Shown here piece after piece: positions 33,994-42,183 of a stretch of 64,000 bases of DNA. The stretch is from contig CAKRQV010000004.1 of the NCBI GenBank assembly GCA_934394565.1, forward strand, positions 121,955 through 185,954, read 5' to 3'. Within the stretch, counting starts at the first letter, position 1. Each line of letters opens with the position of its first letter. Both the position numbers and the translations under genes were made by a program. The notes beneath the pieces were generated by a model. The model was not told the DNA's origin and searched no databases. It was given only the letters and a program-made list of their open reading frames with translations. The stretch comes from an uncultured Lachnospiraceae bacterium (GTDB lineage Bacteria > Bacillota > Clostridia > Lachnospirales > Lachnospiraceae).

Positions 33994-35382
33994 TTAGCGA
34001 ATACATAAGCTGTCTGTCATTACACAACGTCTTACCTTTGCAAATGTCTTTGCGCTTGTAAGGCCTTCACCTGTACGGCTGGCAATAGTGAATGTACAGA
34101 TGCTCTCACCGCCAAAACCAAGTGCTGCATAAGACGGTCCGTTCTTAACGAGGATCGCTGTATCCAGCTCACGTGCGTATTCTGTGATACGGTCAACGTT
34201 CTTGGAATGGATATGAGCGGAATGGCGGTTGCCATGCTCCAGCCATTTGGCTGTCTCAACGCCCTCAGCAAAGTCGTTTACGCGGACAATACCGAGGATC
34301 GGCATCATCAGCTCTGTTGTGATCAGCGGATGCTCTTTCTCACCGAAGAAAGTGATGCAGCGGATATTGTCCGGAACATCAACACCGATCATGGACAGCA
34401 GGACTTTAGCGCTTCTGCCGACACATTTACGATTCAGCTTGCCGTTTTTCAGAACAACGTCTGTCAGCTGTTTCTGCTGTTCTTCGTTGATCAGGTAGCA
34501 GCCCTGTTCATTCAGCATGTAGTACATCAGTTCATCAGCGATAGAAGAAACGGCCACGATCTCTTTCTCAGCGATGCAGGGAAGGTTGTTGTCGAATGTA
34601 CATCCGTTTACGATGTCCTCTGCTGCTTTACGGATATCTGCTGTCTCATCTACAAGTGCCGGCGGATTACCTGCACCTGCACCGATGCCTCTCTTACCAG
34701 AAGAAAGAACAGCTGTTACAACTCCCGGGCCACCTGTCGCTGCGATGAGCGGGATGTCCGGATGTTTCATCATGATAGCGCTGGTCTCCATGGTAGGCTT
34801 CTCAACAGTTACAGCGATATTATCCGGACCGCCGCACTCGATGGAAGCTTCGTTTACCATATTGATTGCGTAGATAGATGTCTTGATAGCAGCCGGATGC
34901 GGGTTGAATACAACCGTATTTCCAGCAGCAAACATACCGATTGTGTTACAGATAACTGTCTCACTCGGATTTGTACACGGTGTGATAGCACCGATAACAC
35001 CAAACGGGCCTTTCTCGATCAGAGTCAGTCCGCGGTCACCGGAGTAAGCTTCGGTCGTGATATCCTCAGTTCCCGGAACCTTCTCAGCTACCAGCTGGTG
35101 TTTTAAGATTTTGTGCGGTACGTTACCCATTCCGGTTTCGTCCACACCCATGCGGGCCAGAACTTCTGCATTTTCTCTGGTTTTTCTGCGGATAACAGAA
35201 ATAATCTGCTCTCTCTGGTCCATAGACATTCTGCGTACTACCTTCTGTGCCTTTTTGGCAGCCTCGATAGCTTCGTTCATGTCCTTAAATACACCGTGAT
35301 TTCCGGTCGGTGCAGATGCCAGCTGCATCTTTGCCATAACCTCTTTCACGATATCCTGTACCATACTTTCATTTACTGACAC
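33994..35382 (-). CDS. CoA-acylating aldehyde dehydrogenase, PduP/EutE-like
   Basis: The 462-residue protein begins with an encapsulation-peptide-like helix (NESMVQDIVKEVMAKMQLA, 4-22) and has the catalytic Cys in FDNNLPCIAEKE (about 268). Gly-rich cofactor segments are ITPCTNPSETVICNTIGM and ATGGPGVVTAVL. It oxidises propanal with CoA and NAD+ to propionyl-CoA. The start is GTG at 35382 behind GGGGGA. It is second in the aldolase-led operon. Confidence 0.93.
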   Translation of the reverse strand: MSVNESMVQDIVKEVMAKMQLASAPTGNHGVFKDMNEAIEAAKKAQKVVRRMSMDQREQIISVIRRKTRENAEVLARMGVDETGMGNVPHKILKHQLVAEKVPGTEDITTEAYSGDRGLTLIEKGPFGVIGAITPCTNPSETVICNTIGMFAAGNTVVFNPHPAAIKTSIYAINMVNEASIECGGPDNIAVTVEKPTMETSAIMMKHPDIPLIAATGGPGVVTAVLSSGKRGIGAGAGNPPALVDETADIRKAAEDIVNGCTFDNNLPCIAEKEIVAVSSIADELMYYMLNEQGCYLINEEQQKQLTDVVLKNGKLNRKCVGRSAKVLLSMIGVDVPDNIRCITFFGEKEHPLITTELMMPILGIVRVNDFAEGVETAKWLEHGNRHSAHIHSKNVDRITEYARELDTAILVKNGPSYAALGFGGESICTFTIASRTGEGLTSAKTFAKVRRCVMTDSLCIR

Positions 35383-35400
35383 GAGTTTTTCCCCCTAGTC

Positions 35401-36243
35401 TTACTGAAGACCCAGCTGAGCCATAACTTTCTTTGTGATAGCAGCTACCAGATCCGGATTTGTAGCATTCAGGTCAGAAGATACGCTGCCTGTGCATGTT
35501 CCCAGTTCGCTGACCGGTGCTTTGTGGCAGTTACCGCCGCAGTTGTGGCAGTTCTTCTCGCCCTTGTTCTGGCAGAGGTTTGCCGGATGTTTGCCCGGAA
35601 GACCCATCTGTCTTCTGATCTCGTACAGTTTCTCAACAGTTGCCTGATCGAATTCCTTCGGTCCGCCCAGCATCTTTGACTGATATAAAAGCTGTGCGTA
35701 GAACTCTACAGATTCCATCTTCATGTAAGCAGCCAGAAGGTCTGTGGAGTATGTCAGAGCACCATGGCTCTCCAGCAGAACTGCATCGAAGTACGGCAGG
35801 TATTTCTCAACGTTATCCGGAATCTCCATTGTGGACGGTGTACCGTACTCAGCGATCGGAACGCAGCCAAGAGCGATAACAGCTTCCGGCATGATCGGCT
35901 GTGTCAGCGGGATACCAGCGATAGCGAAGGATGTAGCATACATCGGATGTGCATGTACTACAGAACCAACGTCCGGTCTCTTATCATATACTCTCATATG
36001 CATTTTGATCTCGGAAGACGGTCTGAATCCCGGGTTAGCCTGGATTACTTTACCTTCTTTATCAACTTTGCAGATGTACTCCGGTGTCATGAAGCCTTTG
36101 GATACACCAGTCGGTGTGCAAAGGAATTCATTGTCGTTCAGCTTTACAGAGATGTTACCATCATTAGCTGCTACCATACCTTTGTTGTAGATTCTGCGAC
36201 CGATCTCACAAATTTGTTTTTTGATTTCAAATTCGTTTTGCAT
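35401..36243 (-). CDS. Class II aldolase with Cys-rich linker and C-terminal encapsulation peptide
   Basis: The 280-residue protein is a class II aldolase (about 1-212) of the L-fuculose/L-rhamnulose-phosphate type. It has GNISVKL, the zinc-binding HAHP (VVHAHPMYATSF, about 94-97) and the third His in LLESHGAL. It would yield lactaldehyde and dihydroxyacetone phosphate. A Cys-rich linker follows (C-x7-C-x2-C-x3-C, about 225-240, plus a later Cys), then an amphipathic tail (NPDLVAAITKKVMAQLGLQ) resembling encapsulation peptides. I start at the second ATG (36243), which has correct spacing from AAGGAGG. The sugar preference is not readable. Confidence 0.9.
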   Translation of the reverse strand: MQNEFEIKKQICEIGRRIYNKGMVAANDGNISVKLNDNEFLCTPTGVSKGFMTPEYICKVDKEGKVIQANPGFRPSSEIKMHMRVYDKRPDVGSVVHAHPMYATSFAIAGIPLTQPIMPEAVIALGCVPIAEYGTPSTMEIPDNVEKYLPYFDAVLLESHGALTYSTDLLAAYMKMESVEFYAQLLYQSKMLGGPKEFDQATVEKLYEIRRQMGLPGKHPANLCQNKGEKNCHNCGGNCHKAPVSELGTCTGSVSSDLNATNPDLVAAITKKVMAQLGLQ

Positions 36244-36290
36244 TTTCATTTCCTCCTTGAAAATAGTTGGTTTCTTTTGAATCTATTGAC

Positions 36291-36341
36291 ATTATACCCG
36301 CCTTGGGGGTGGGTGTCAATTCATGTTATGTGGTTTTGTGG
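36291..36341 (-). promoter_or_regulatory. Promoter of the aldolase-led BMC operon
   Basis: A perfect promoter TTGACA (36314-36319), 17-nt spacer, TATAAT (36291-36296). Just upstream on the minus strand are the repeats GCCACA and AAAACCACATAA (36327-36341). The same AAAACCACATAA occurs upstream of the activase promoter near 38180, suggesting a shared regulator. Confidence 0.8.
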
Positions 36342-36345
36342 CTTT

Positions 36346-36831
36346 TTAGCTATTGGTTTTGTTGTTTTCTGTTGTTTCTTCTTTTTCCCATGGCATCACA
36401 TCGCCGGGCTCGCGCAGATGTTCGAGAATATCTGCGATCCCCTCACCCCGTTTGGAATCCACACGGAAGATCGTTTTACATCCGGCAAGCCTCAGCCAGC
36501 GCTCGGCGCGGTCCGGATCTGCTTTTGGATGATTGATCTTTGTCACGATTCCGATCACCTCACGGTTACACATGCAGGTGATGCACGGTGGATATAAGCA
36601 GTAGGGTTCAATTGAAGAACAGAGAAGGCCAACCACATCGCCTTCATAGGAATACAGTGCCAGCGCATGTCCCAGCTTGGCTGTCTGGGCATATTCCCCC
36701 GGTGTATCTATGATCACATCGAAGTTGTTGACATACTGTGTTTTGTGGTAATGGATCTTTTCTCCTTTGAGGGCCTGGGTGAGCGTCGTCTTGCCAGCCT
36801 CACTGCGCCCCATCAGCACGATCTTTTTCAT
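36346..36831 (-). CDS. EutP/PduV-like P-loop GTPase
   Basis: The 161-residue protein has P-loop GRSEAGKTTL at 8-17, a DTPGEY switch segment near 44, and TKINHPKAD near 96 as a variant base-recognition motif. The family accompanies Pdu and Eut compartments; PduV has been linked to the outside of the shell. A Cys-rich patch (CLYPPCITCMC, about 78-88) is conspicuous. The start overlaps the region just before the PduU-like stop. The 5' part of the aldolase promoter upstream region abuts its 3' end. Confidence 0.88.
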   Translation of the reverse strand: MKKIVLMGRSEAGKTTLTQALKGEKIHYHKTQYVNNFDVIIDTPGEYAQTAKLGHALALYSYEGDVVGLLCSSIEPYCLYPPCITCMCNREVIGIVTKINHPKADPDRAERWLRLAGCKTIFRVDSKRGEGIADILEHLREPGDVMPWEKEETTENNKTNS

Positions 36832-36833
36832 GA

Positions 36834-37211
36834 TCAGGTTCTCGTGACCGGACAGACGGTAAAGCCAAGTGTATTGCCCACATAGTCAAGAATCGCACTG
36901 ACAGAAGCTTCCACTTCGGAAACTGTACCTGTAATGATCAGGCTGCCACTGAACCGATCCACAAACCCAAGATCGATACCGGAAGATTTGACGGCGATAT
37001 CACCCATGATGATCGCAGTCTCTGCCGGACTGACTGTCAGAATACCGATCGCCGATTTGGCGTAATCGATGGAGGGATCCAGTCCCAGTTTCTCATACAT
37101 GATCCTGTCCGGATTGGCAATGATATGCGCCAGAGAGATCTGTTTACCGGGAACAAGTTCCTGGACGATTCTCTGTTTGAGTTCAGGGCTCATGTTATCT
37201 GTGTATCCCAT
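36834..37211 (-). CDS. Circularly permuted BMC-H shell protein, PduU/EutS-like
   Basis: The 125-residue protein contains KQRIVQELVPGKQISLAHIIANPD, then SAIGILTVSPAETAIIMGDIAVK and VDRFSGSLIITGTVSEVEASVSAIL. This is the permuted order of PduU/EutS, whose N-terminal segment forms a barrel closing the hexamer pore. I start at the ATG at 37211 with GCAGGAGGAAAATAC; the longer frame extends into the activase region without a site. It lies 44 nt after the activase gene and 2 nt before the GTPase. Confidence 0.9.
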   Translation of the reverse strand: MGYTDNMSPELKQRIVQELVPGKQISLAHIIANPDRIMYEKLGLDPSIDYAKSAIGILTVSPAETAIIMGDIAVKSSGIDLGFVDRFSGSLIITGTVSEVEASVSAILDYVGNTLGFTVCPVTRT

Positions 37212-37255
37212 GTATTTTCCTCCTGCGGCGTATCGCCGCGTTTTGACCGGTGGGA

Positions 37256-38047
37256 TCAGCCGCCGATCTGGCATTCGAGATCCGATACCATCTCGACTGC
37301 ATCTTTGAGCATCTGCATATGGTCATTTTCCGGCGGTACGATCTCATCCATCTTATAGACACGATCGAGACCTATGTACTTGTCACTGCCCAGTCTGTGA
37401 TAAGGCAGCAGATGGATCTTCTTCACACCCGGAAGCTGGTCGGCAAATACGGCAATGTCCTGGATCTCTTTCTTCGTATCGTTGAAGGTCGGGATCACCG
37501 GAACACGGATAACCAGATTGGTCATGCCGGATACCGCTACCTTTTTGGCATTTTCCAGCATCGGATCGTTTCTGGCACCGGTAAAGGCTTTATGTTTTTC
37601 GGGGTCAGTATGTTTGATATCCATCAGATAGGTGTCCAGCCACGGCAGGATCATCTCCAGATTGCGGAAAGGGCAGCAGCCCATACTTTCCATCGCTGTA
37701 CCGATACCGGACATCTTGGCCGCCTGAAGAAGATCTCTCGCAAACTCCGGCTGCATCGTGGACTCTCCACCTGACAGTGTCAGTCCGCCGCCGGTCCTGC
37801 GGTAGTAGGACCGATCCTTTTCGACCGTCTCCATGACCTCGGCAACTGTTACGTCACGTCCTATGACTTTTGTCTCCCCCTGTACCCGCATTGTCTCGAT
37901 TTCCCGGGACTGCGATTCGGGATTACAGCACCACTGGCAGCGCAACGGACAGCCTTTTAAAAATACGATCGTACGGATACCCGGACCATCGTGGACTGAA
38001 AACCGCTGGATATCAAATATTCGACCTTTTGTATCCAGATAACCCAT
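37256..38047 (-). CDS. Glycyl-radical enzyme activating enzyme
   Basis: The 263-residue radical SAM protein has VHDGPGIRTIVFLKGCPLRCQWCCNPES, so the CxxxCxxC cluster motif is at about 31-38. TGGGLTLSGGE follows near 73. The insert with extra Cys clusters seen in some activases is absent; this is the short form. It would install the glycyl radical on a diol- or choline-type lyase by generating a 5'-deoxyadenosyl radical. The expected lyase gene is not beside it or anywhere in this window. The ATG at 38047 follows GGAGG. It opens the BMC region. Confidence 0.93.
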   Translation of the reverse strand: MGYLDTKGRIFDIQRFSVHDGPGIRTIVFLKGCPLRCQWCCNPESQSREIETMRVQGETKVIGRDVTVAEVMETVEKDRSYYRRTGGGLTLSGGESTMQPEFARDLLQAAKMSGIGTAMESMGCCPFRNLEMILPWLDTYLMDIKHTDPEKHKAFTGARNDPMLENAKKVAVSGMTNLVIRVPVIPTFNDTKKEIQDIAVFADQLPGVKKIHLLPYHRLGSDKYIGLDRVYKMDEIVPPENDHMQMLKDAVEMVSDLECQIGG

Positions 38048-38111
38048 AGCACAACCTCCGTGATTTTTTCTCATAGTCAGGACAGCATAACAGACTTTAT
38101 GCTCGTTTTAC

Positions 38112-38231
38112 ATTATAGCTTATAGGCAGTGCAAAGTCAACAATGAGCGCATAACTTTCCATTTTGTTTTTATTGTTTTATGTGGTTTTAAACGTGGTTT
38201 TTTCACTTTTATTTTTTGTTTCCTGTGGTTT
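38112..38231 (-). promoter_or_regulatory. Promoter of the activase-led BMC operon with AAACCAC repeats
   Basis: TTGACT (38135-38140), 17-nt spacer, TATAAT (38112-38117), 65 nt before the activase start. Upstream lie three AAACCAC repeats on the minus strand: AAAACCACATAA (38178-38189), AAAACCACG (near 38193-38200) and GAAACCACAGG (38222-38232). The first is identical to the repeat at the aldolase promoter. Confidence 0.75.
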
Positions 38232-38317
38232 CTCCCTTCATCTATTGACTTTTTTCACAGTTTGGCGCATACTCATATTCAGATATTTATCAAGTATTTT
38301 TGCAGGAGCATCTACCT

Positions 38318-39031
38318 ATGTATTATGCTGATATTCACACACATTCCATTGCCAGCGGACACGGTACACAGGCTACCATTGCTGATCAGGCCAAAGAAGC
38401 TGCAAGACGCCATCTTACGCTTCTCGGGATATCCGACCATGCCCCCTCTACGATGTGTGCAGGCACCGTATCCTATTTCCGCAGCCTTTCCATGGCGCCC
38501 CGTATGCGTTGTGGTATAGAGCTTTTATATGGTATTGAATTAAACATTTTGGATTATACCGGTCACGTGGATATGGACCCAGTGACGCTTTCCGGTCTGG
38601 ATTATGCCATTGCCAGTATGCATCGTCCCAATATTCATCCGGGAACCTGTGAAGAAAATACAGCCGCCTATATCGGCGCCATGAAAAACCCTTATGTTTC
38701 CATAATCGGTCATTGTGATGATGCCCATTTCCCAGCGGACTACGATGCCCTGGTCGATGCTGCCGTCCGATATCACGTGCTCCTGGAAATCAACAACAGT
38801 TCGCTCTCTCCTGAAGGCTACCGCGGCGATACCCGTGACAACGTCCGCCGCATCCTGACCTTGTGCAAACATCGCAATCATCCGATCCTTTTATCCAGTG
38901 ACAGCCATGGTCCGGCGCATATCGGTGATTTCACCTGTATCGAACCATATCTGAGAGAATGTGATATCCCCGATTGCCTGATCCTGAATACAAACCCCAC
39001 AGAGTTAAAACGTTTTCTGCTGCATGGCTGA
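38318..39031 (+). CDS. PHP-domain phosphatase (YcdX-like)
   Basis: The 237-residue PHP metal-dependent phosphoesterase has metal ligands in YYADIHTHSIASGHG (5-9 region), GISDHAP, GIELNI, HCDDAH and SSDSHGPAHIG. It resembles YcdX-type phosphatases rather than a full histidinol phosphatase. The substrate is unknown. The ATG at 38318 has AGGAG 8 nt upstream. It is the only plus-strand gene in the middle of the window and ends in a strong terminator. It occupies the place where a glycyl radical enzyme gene might be expected. Confidence 0.88.
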   Translation: MYYADIHTHSIASGHGTQATIADQAKEAARRHLTLLGISDHAPSTMCAGTVSYFRSLSMAPRMRCGIELLYGIELNILDYTGHVDMDPVTLSGLDYAIASMHRPNIHPGTCEENTAAYIGAMKNPYVSIIGHCDDAHFPADYDALVDAAVRYHVLLEINNSSLSPEGYRGDTRDNVRRILTLCKHRNHPILLSSDSHGPAHIGDFTCIEPYLRECDIPDCLILNTNPTELKRFLLHG

Positions 39032-39050
39032 TGCCTGCAGCAGTTTTTTT
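39017..39050 (+). terminator. Terminator of the PHP phosphatase gene
   Basis: Stem CTGCTGCA / TGCAGCAG followed by seven T residues. The stem overlaps the last codons. Repeat copy 5 begins directly after the T-tract. Confidence 0.88.
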
Positions 39051-39115
39051 ACGCAGGCAATGAGCCAAAGTCCGTGCCTGCACAAGACCCTGGCGGCTGA
39101 TGCGATACCCACGAA
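39051..39115 (+). repeat. Terminator-docked structured repeat, copy 5
   Basis: In terminator direction it reads ACGCAGGCAATGAGCCAAAG, then TCC, hairpin GTGC-CT-GCAC, AAGACCCTGGCGGCTGATGC, GATACC. It matches the reverse complement of copies 1-4, so it has the same orientation relative to its terminator although on the other strand. The TGAGAAAC hairpin is missing. Confidence 0.78.
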
Positions 39116-39144
39116 AAAATGCAGCTCTGCACATTCCCATGGTC

Positions 39145-39180
39145 AAAAATACCGCACAGACGCTTTGTCTGTGCGGTATA
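39145..39180 (-). terminator. Terminator of the L,D-transpeptidase gene
   Basis: A 13-bp stem ATACCGCACAGAC / GTCTGTGCGGTAT with a 5-nt loop and TTTTTG on the minus strand. Confidence 0.88.
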
Positions 39181-39209
39181 TATTTTGTTACATATAGTTC
39201 TCTTTTATA

Positions 39210-40973
39210 CTAATATCCGACTTTTGTGCCGTTTTTCTTCATGTAACCAGAGATTCTCTTGGCTTTGTAATCTTTTGCTTTTGCAGAATCAGAGATTGCC
39301 GGATCAGTCGGATCGTACTTCACTTTGGAAGACTTGATCTTGATCGTAGATGGTTTACCCAGCGGACCCGGTGTCTTGGCGCTGCCCTTAACGATCTTAA
39401 CCTCTGTACCTGTACCAGCATGGTCATAAATCCATTTGGCATCAGCAACCGTCATACGGATGCAGCCTGCAGAGGCCGGAGACCCCAGTTTATTGTAGCT
39501 CTTGTAGTTCAGCGCCTTGTGGGATCTGCTGCCTACAGCAACCGCATGGAAATACACATTTCCCACAATATGAGTGGCCCATCTGGCATATACTGTACTG
39601 CCATCCGGCTCATGCATCGGTTTCAAAGAATACTTCACTGCAACGCCATTGGAGCATACCGAATATGTACCCAGTGGTGTGAAGGATGAGTTCAGTGTCA
39701 GGCCCTTAGATGTGCTGTTGTTGGAAACATTGCGTCCGACGGATACAGCAAATGCTTTGACCGGAATGCAGTAGCTTCTGGTTTCGGTATCATAGGCATA
39801 TACTGTTGTCACGCCTGCAGCTCGGTTCAGCTCGATAAAAAGACGGTTCAGGCTGACCTTGCTTGTCAGATCTGTCAGTTTTTTGCCATTTTCATAATAG
39901 AACTTGTAGTCTTTGCCATTATATTTTTCATATACCCAGCCGTTTTTCTTACTGCTGTTGCCGGTATTGCTGTTATTACTGTTATTATTTCCGGAACCTG
40001 CGGAAATGTTTTCCACGTTAAAACTGAAATTGCTGCCAACCTTTTTGCCCTTGATCTTGACACGCACATACGCTGTACCTGAATGTTTCAGCTTTGACAG
40101 GTCGATTGTTGCGTAATAATAGCCGTTTTTCTTTTTGGCTGTATATTTCTTTTTATCATCCTGTCCCTTTGTCTTTGACCATACTTCAAAGGTCACTGTA
40201 CCCTTCTTTGACGGATTATACACAATAAATGTCTTCTTTTTTGTACTGTAATCCTTCATCTGGAAGAGGTTCTTCGGATTAAAGGTATAGGTACCGTTTA
40301 CTGTACCTGTCAGACCATTGGTCAGAACAACGTTGGCACTTAATGTATACTGTCCACGGTAGAAATTATGGTTGTTGGCATTCACAACCGCCAGGTAAGT
40401 ACCATTAGCCTGTCTTGCAGCTGCATAGGTATAGCTTACATTTGTCTTGCTTGTGGCAGTGACTGTTACACTGGCAACATCAGCTACATTCTCAAGGCCT
40501 GTAACTACAGCATTGAAGGTTGCCTTTGTACCGTTGGCACCGCTGCCTTTTACAGCCATAGCTGACTGTGAGATGTTAAAACTGCCGTTAGCCAGCTGCA
40601 CCGGTGCTCCTGATGTATTGGTTCCCTGAACCATATAGAAGTACTGTCCGGTTTTCTGGGTCTGCAGATCAGCCAGCTTGATATCTACTGTCCAGACTTT
40701 CTGTGTCTGATCGTAAATCATGGCAAAAGAATTCATCTTACCCATACCATCTGCGCCATAATATACCTGGGCAACGACATCCTTTGTCACTCCATGGTCT
40801 TCAACATGGGCAGCCTGAATACGAACAGTATCCTGTGTCGTGTTAACAAGCGCCTGTGTCGTGCAGACATCTGCATGTACGCCTGTCACAGAAAGCACAA
40901 AAGTCAGCATCAGCATCAATGCTGCTGTCATCAGACGACCGGCAGTTTTTGATAAACTGTATTTGTTTTCCAT
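39210..40973 (-). CDS. Secreted L,D-transpeptidase with Bsp-like repeats
   Basis: The 587-residue protein has a signal peptide (1-34: TAALMLMLTFVLSVTGVHA), two to three GBS-Bsp-like immunoglobulin-type domains (about 35-320), and an Asn/Ser linker (GSGNNNSNNSNTGNSS). A short aromatic repeat follows (GWVYEKYNGKDYKFYYENGKKL), then a YkuD domain (about 370-530). Catalytic residues are in VYFHAVAVGSR and SAGCIRMTV (SxGCxR). It would form 3-3 crosslinks in peptidoglycan or anchor proteins outside the cell. A Lys-rich C-terminal tail follows the catalytic domain. GAGGAGGAAAT precedes the ATG. Confidence 0.9.
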   Translation of the reverse strand: MENKYSLSKTAGRLMTAALMLMLTFVLSVTGVHADVCTTQALVNTTQDTVRIQAAHVEDHGVTKDVVAQVYYGADGMGKMNSFAMIYDQTQKVWTVDIKLADLQTQKTGQYFYMVQGTNTSGAPVQLANGSFNISQSAMAVKGSGANGTKATFNAVVTGLENVADVASVTVTATSKTNVSYTYAAARQANGTYLAVVNANNHNFYRGQYTLSANVVLTNGLTGTVNGTYTFNPKNLFQMKDYSTKKKTFIVYNPSKKGTVTFEVWSKTKGQDDKKKYTAKKKNGYYYATIDLSKLKHSGTAYVRVKIKGKKVGSNFSFNVENISAGSGNNNSNNSNTGNSSKKNGWVYEKYNGKDYKFYYENGKKLTDLTSKVSLNRLFIELNRAAGVTTVYAYDTETRSYCIPVKAFAVSVGRNVSNNSTSKGLTLNSSFTPLGTYSVCSNGVAVKYSLKPMHEPDGSTVYARWATHIVGNVYFHAVAVGSRSHKALNYKSYNKLGSPASAGCIRMTVADAKWIYDHAGTGTEVKIVKGSAKTPGPLGKPSTIKIKSSKVKYDPTDPAISDSAKAKDYKAKRISGYMKKNGTKVGY

Positions 40974-41189
40974 ATTTCCTCCTCTTTTACTGCTAGTTGG
41001 TTACCGGTCATATGATAGCACAATATTTTCAAAGTTTCCATTGTTTTTCCTTTTTTTCATGATTCTTCATCATTGTATCTTAATTGTATCTACCAGTTTT
41101 TGCTTTCTTATCTTCACCAATCCTTTTTTTCATTTTATATCGAAACACAATCCAGTGAACCAGCTTTTCCATATGTACGCAATAGCAAA

Positions 41190-41238
41190 ACAAAACGGGT
41201 GAATGGAAAACCATTTTTTCCGATCACCCGTTTTTATA
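41190..41238 (-). terminator. Terminator after sigG
   Basis: Stem AACGGGTGA...TCACCCGTT with a T-run on both strands (stronger on plus). The rest of the 330-nt gap between sigG and the L,D-transpeptidase start shows no gene. Confidence 0.65.
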
Positions 41239-41303
41239 CTACCTCTTTTCCATTGTGCTGTCTGAAAATACTCTTTTGTATATCTCTCCTTCCCTCCTTT
41301 TTT

Positions 41304-42080
41304 CTAGCTCAGGTACTGCTTCATATGCCGCAGCGCATGTTTTTCCAGACGACTGACCTGTGCCTGGGAAATCCCGATTTCTCTGGCCACTTCCGTCTGT
41401 GTTCTGCCTTCAAAAAAGCGCAGATCCACAATATGTTTCTCCCGCGTATCGAGTCGCTCCATAGCCTCTTTCAGAGACAGATCCTCCACCCAGTTTTCCT
41501 CACGGTTTTTCCGGTCACTGATCTGATCCATGACATAGAGTACGTCGCCTCCCTCGGTGTAGACCGGTTCATACAGACTCATCGGTGTCTGCATGGCATC
41601 CAGCGCATAGACGATTTCCTCCCTGGTAAGTCCCGTATCTCTGGCCAGCTCATCCAGCGTCGGCTCCTTCTGTTCCATCTTCATATACTGTTCTCTTGTA
41701 CTGATCACCTTGTAGGCCATGTCCTTCAGAGAGCGGCTGACACGCACACTGTTATTGTCCCTGAGATACCGGCGTACTTCACCAATAATCATCGGAACCG
41801 CATAAGTACTGAATTTCACCTGCAGACTGGTGTCAAAATTGTCGATTGCCTTGATCAGACCGATACATCCGATCTGAAACAGATCATCCGCATTTTCACT
41901 GCTGTTGGAAAAACGCCGGATCACGCTGAGCACCAGCCGCAGGTTCCCTTTGATATAGTCTTCTCTCGCCTCCTTATCACCCGCTTTGACTCTTTCCAGC
42001 AAAGAAGCCTTTTCAGCTTCACTTAATACAGGTAAACGGGACGTGTTGACGCCACAGATTTCTACTTTACGCAATGCCAT
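41304..42080 (-). CDS. sigG: Forespore sigma factor sigma-G
   Basis: The 258-residue sigma-70 family factor has a SigG-type N-terminus (KVEICGVNTSRLPVLSEAE), region 2 (NLRLVLSVIRRFSNSSENADDLFQIGCIGL), region 3, and region 4 with helix-turn-helix (RTQTEVAREIGISQAQVSRLEKHAL). It directs late forespore genes. It follows sigE by 103 nt, the usual spoIIGA-sigE-sigG order. Start ATG follows ATAGGAGGATTC. Confidence 0.95.
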   Translation of the reverse strand: MALRKVEICGVNTSRLPVLSEAEKASLLERVKAGDKEAREDYIKGNLRLVLSVIRRFSNSSENADDLFQIGCIGLIKAIDNFDTSLQVKFSTYAVPMIIGEVRRYLRDNNSVRVSRSLKDMAYKVISTREQYMKMEQKEPTLDELARDTGLTREEIVYALDAMQTPMSLYEPVYTEGGDVLYVMDQISDRKNREENWVEDLSLKEAMERLDTREKHIVDLRFFEGRTQTEVAREIGISQAQVSRLEKHALRHMKQYLS

Positions 42081-42183
42081 AAAAGAATCCTCCTATCCAT
42101 TGGATAGTAAAATGATTCTCATTTCCGGCATTGAATATACGATGCGGCCGAAAATTTAAAAAATAATACGCCTTGACAGGCGT

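Noticed and set aside
38300..39031. PHP phosphatase as part of the BMC locus
   Set aside because: It is on the opposite strand, has its own terminator, no targeting helix, and no known link to the pathway.
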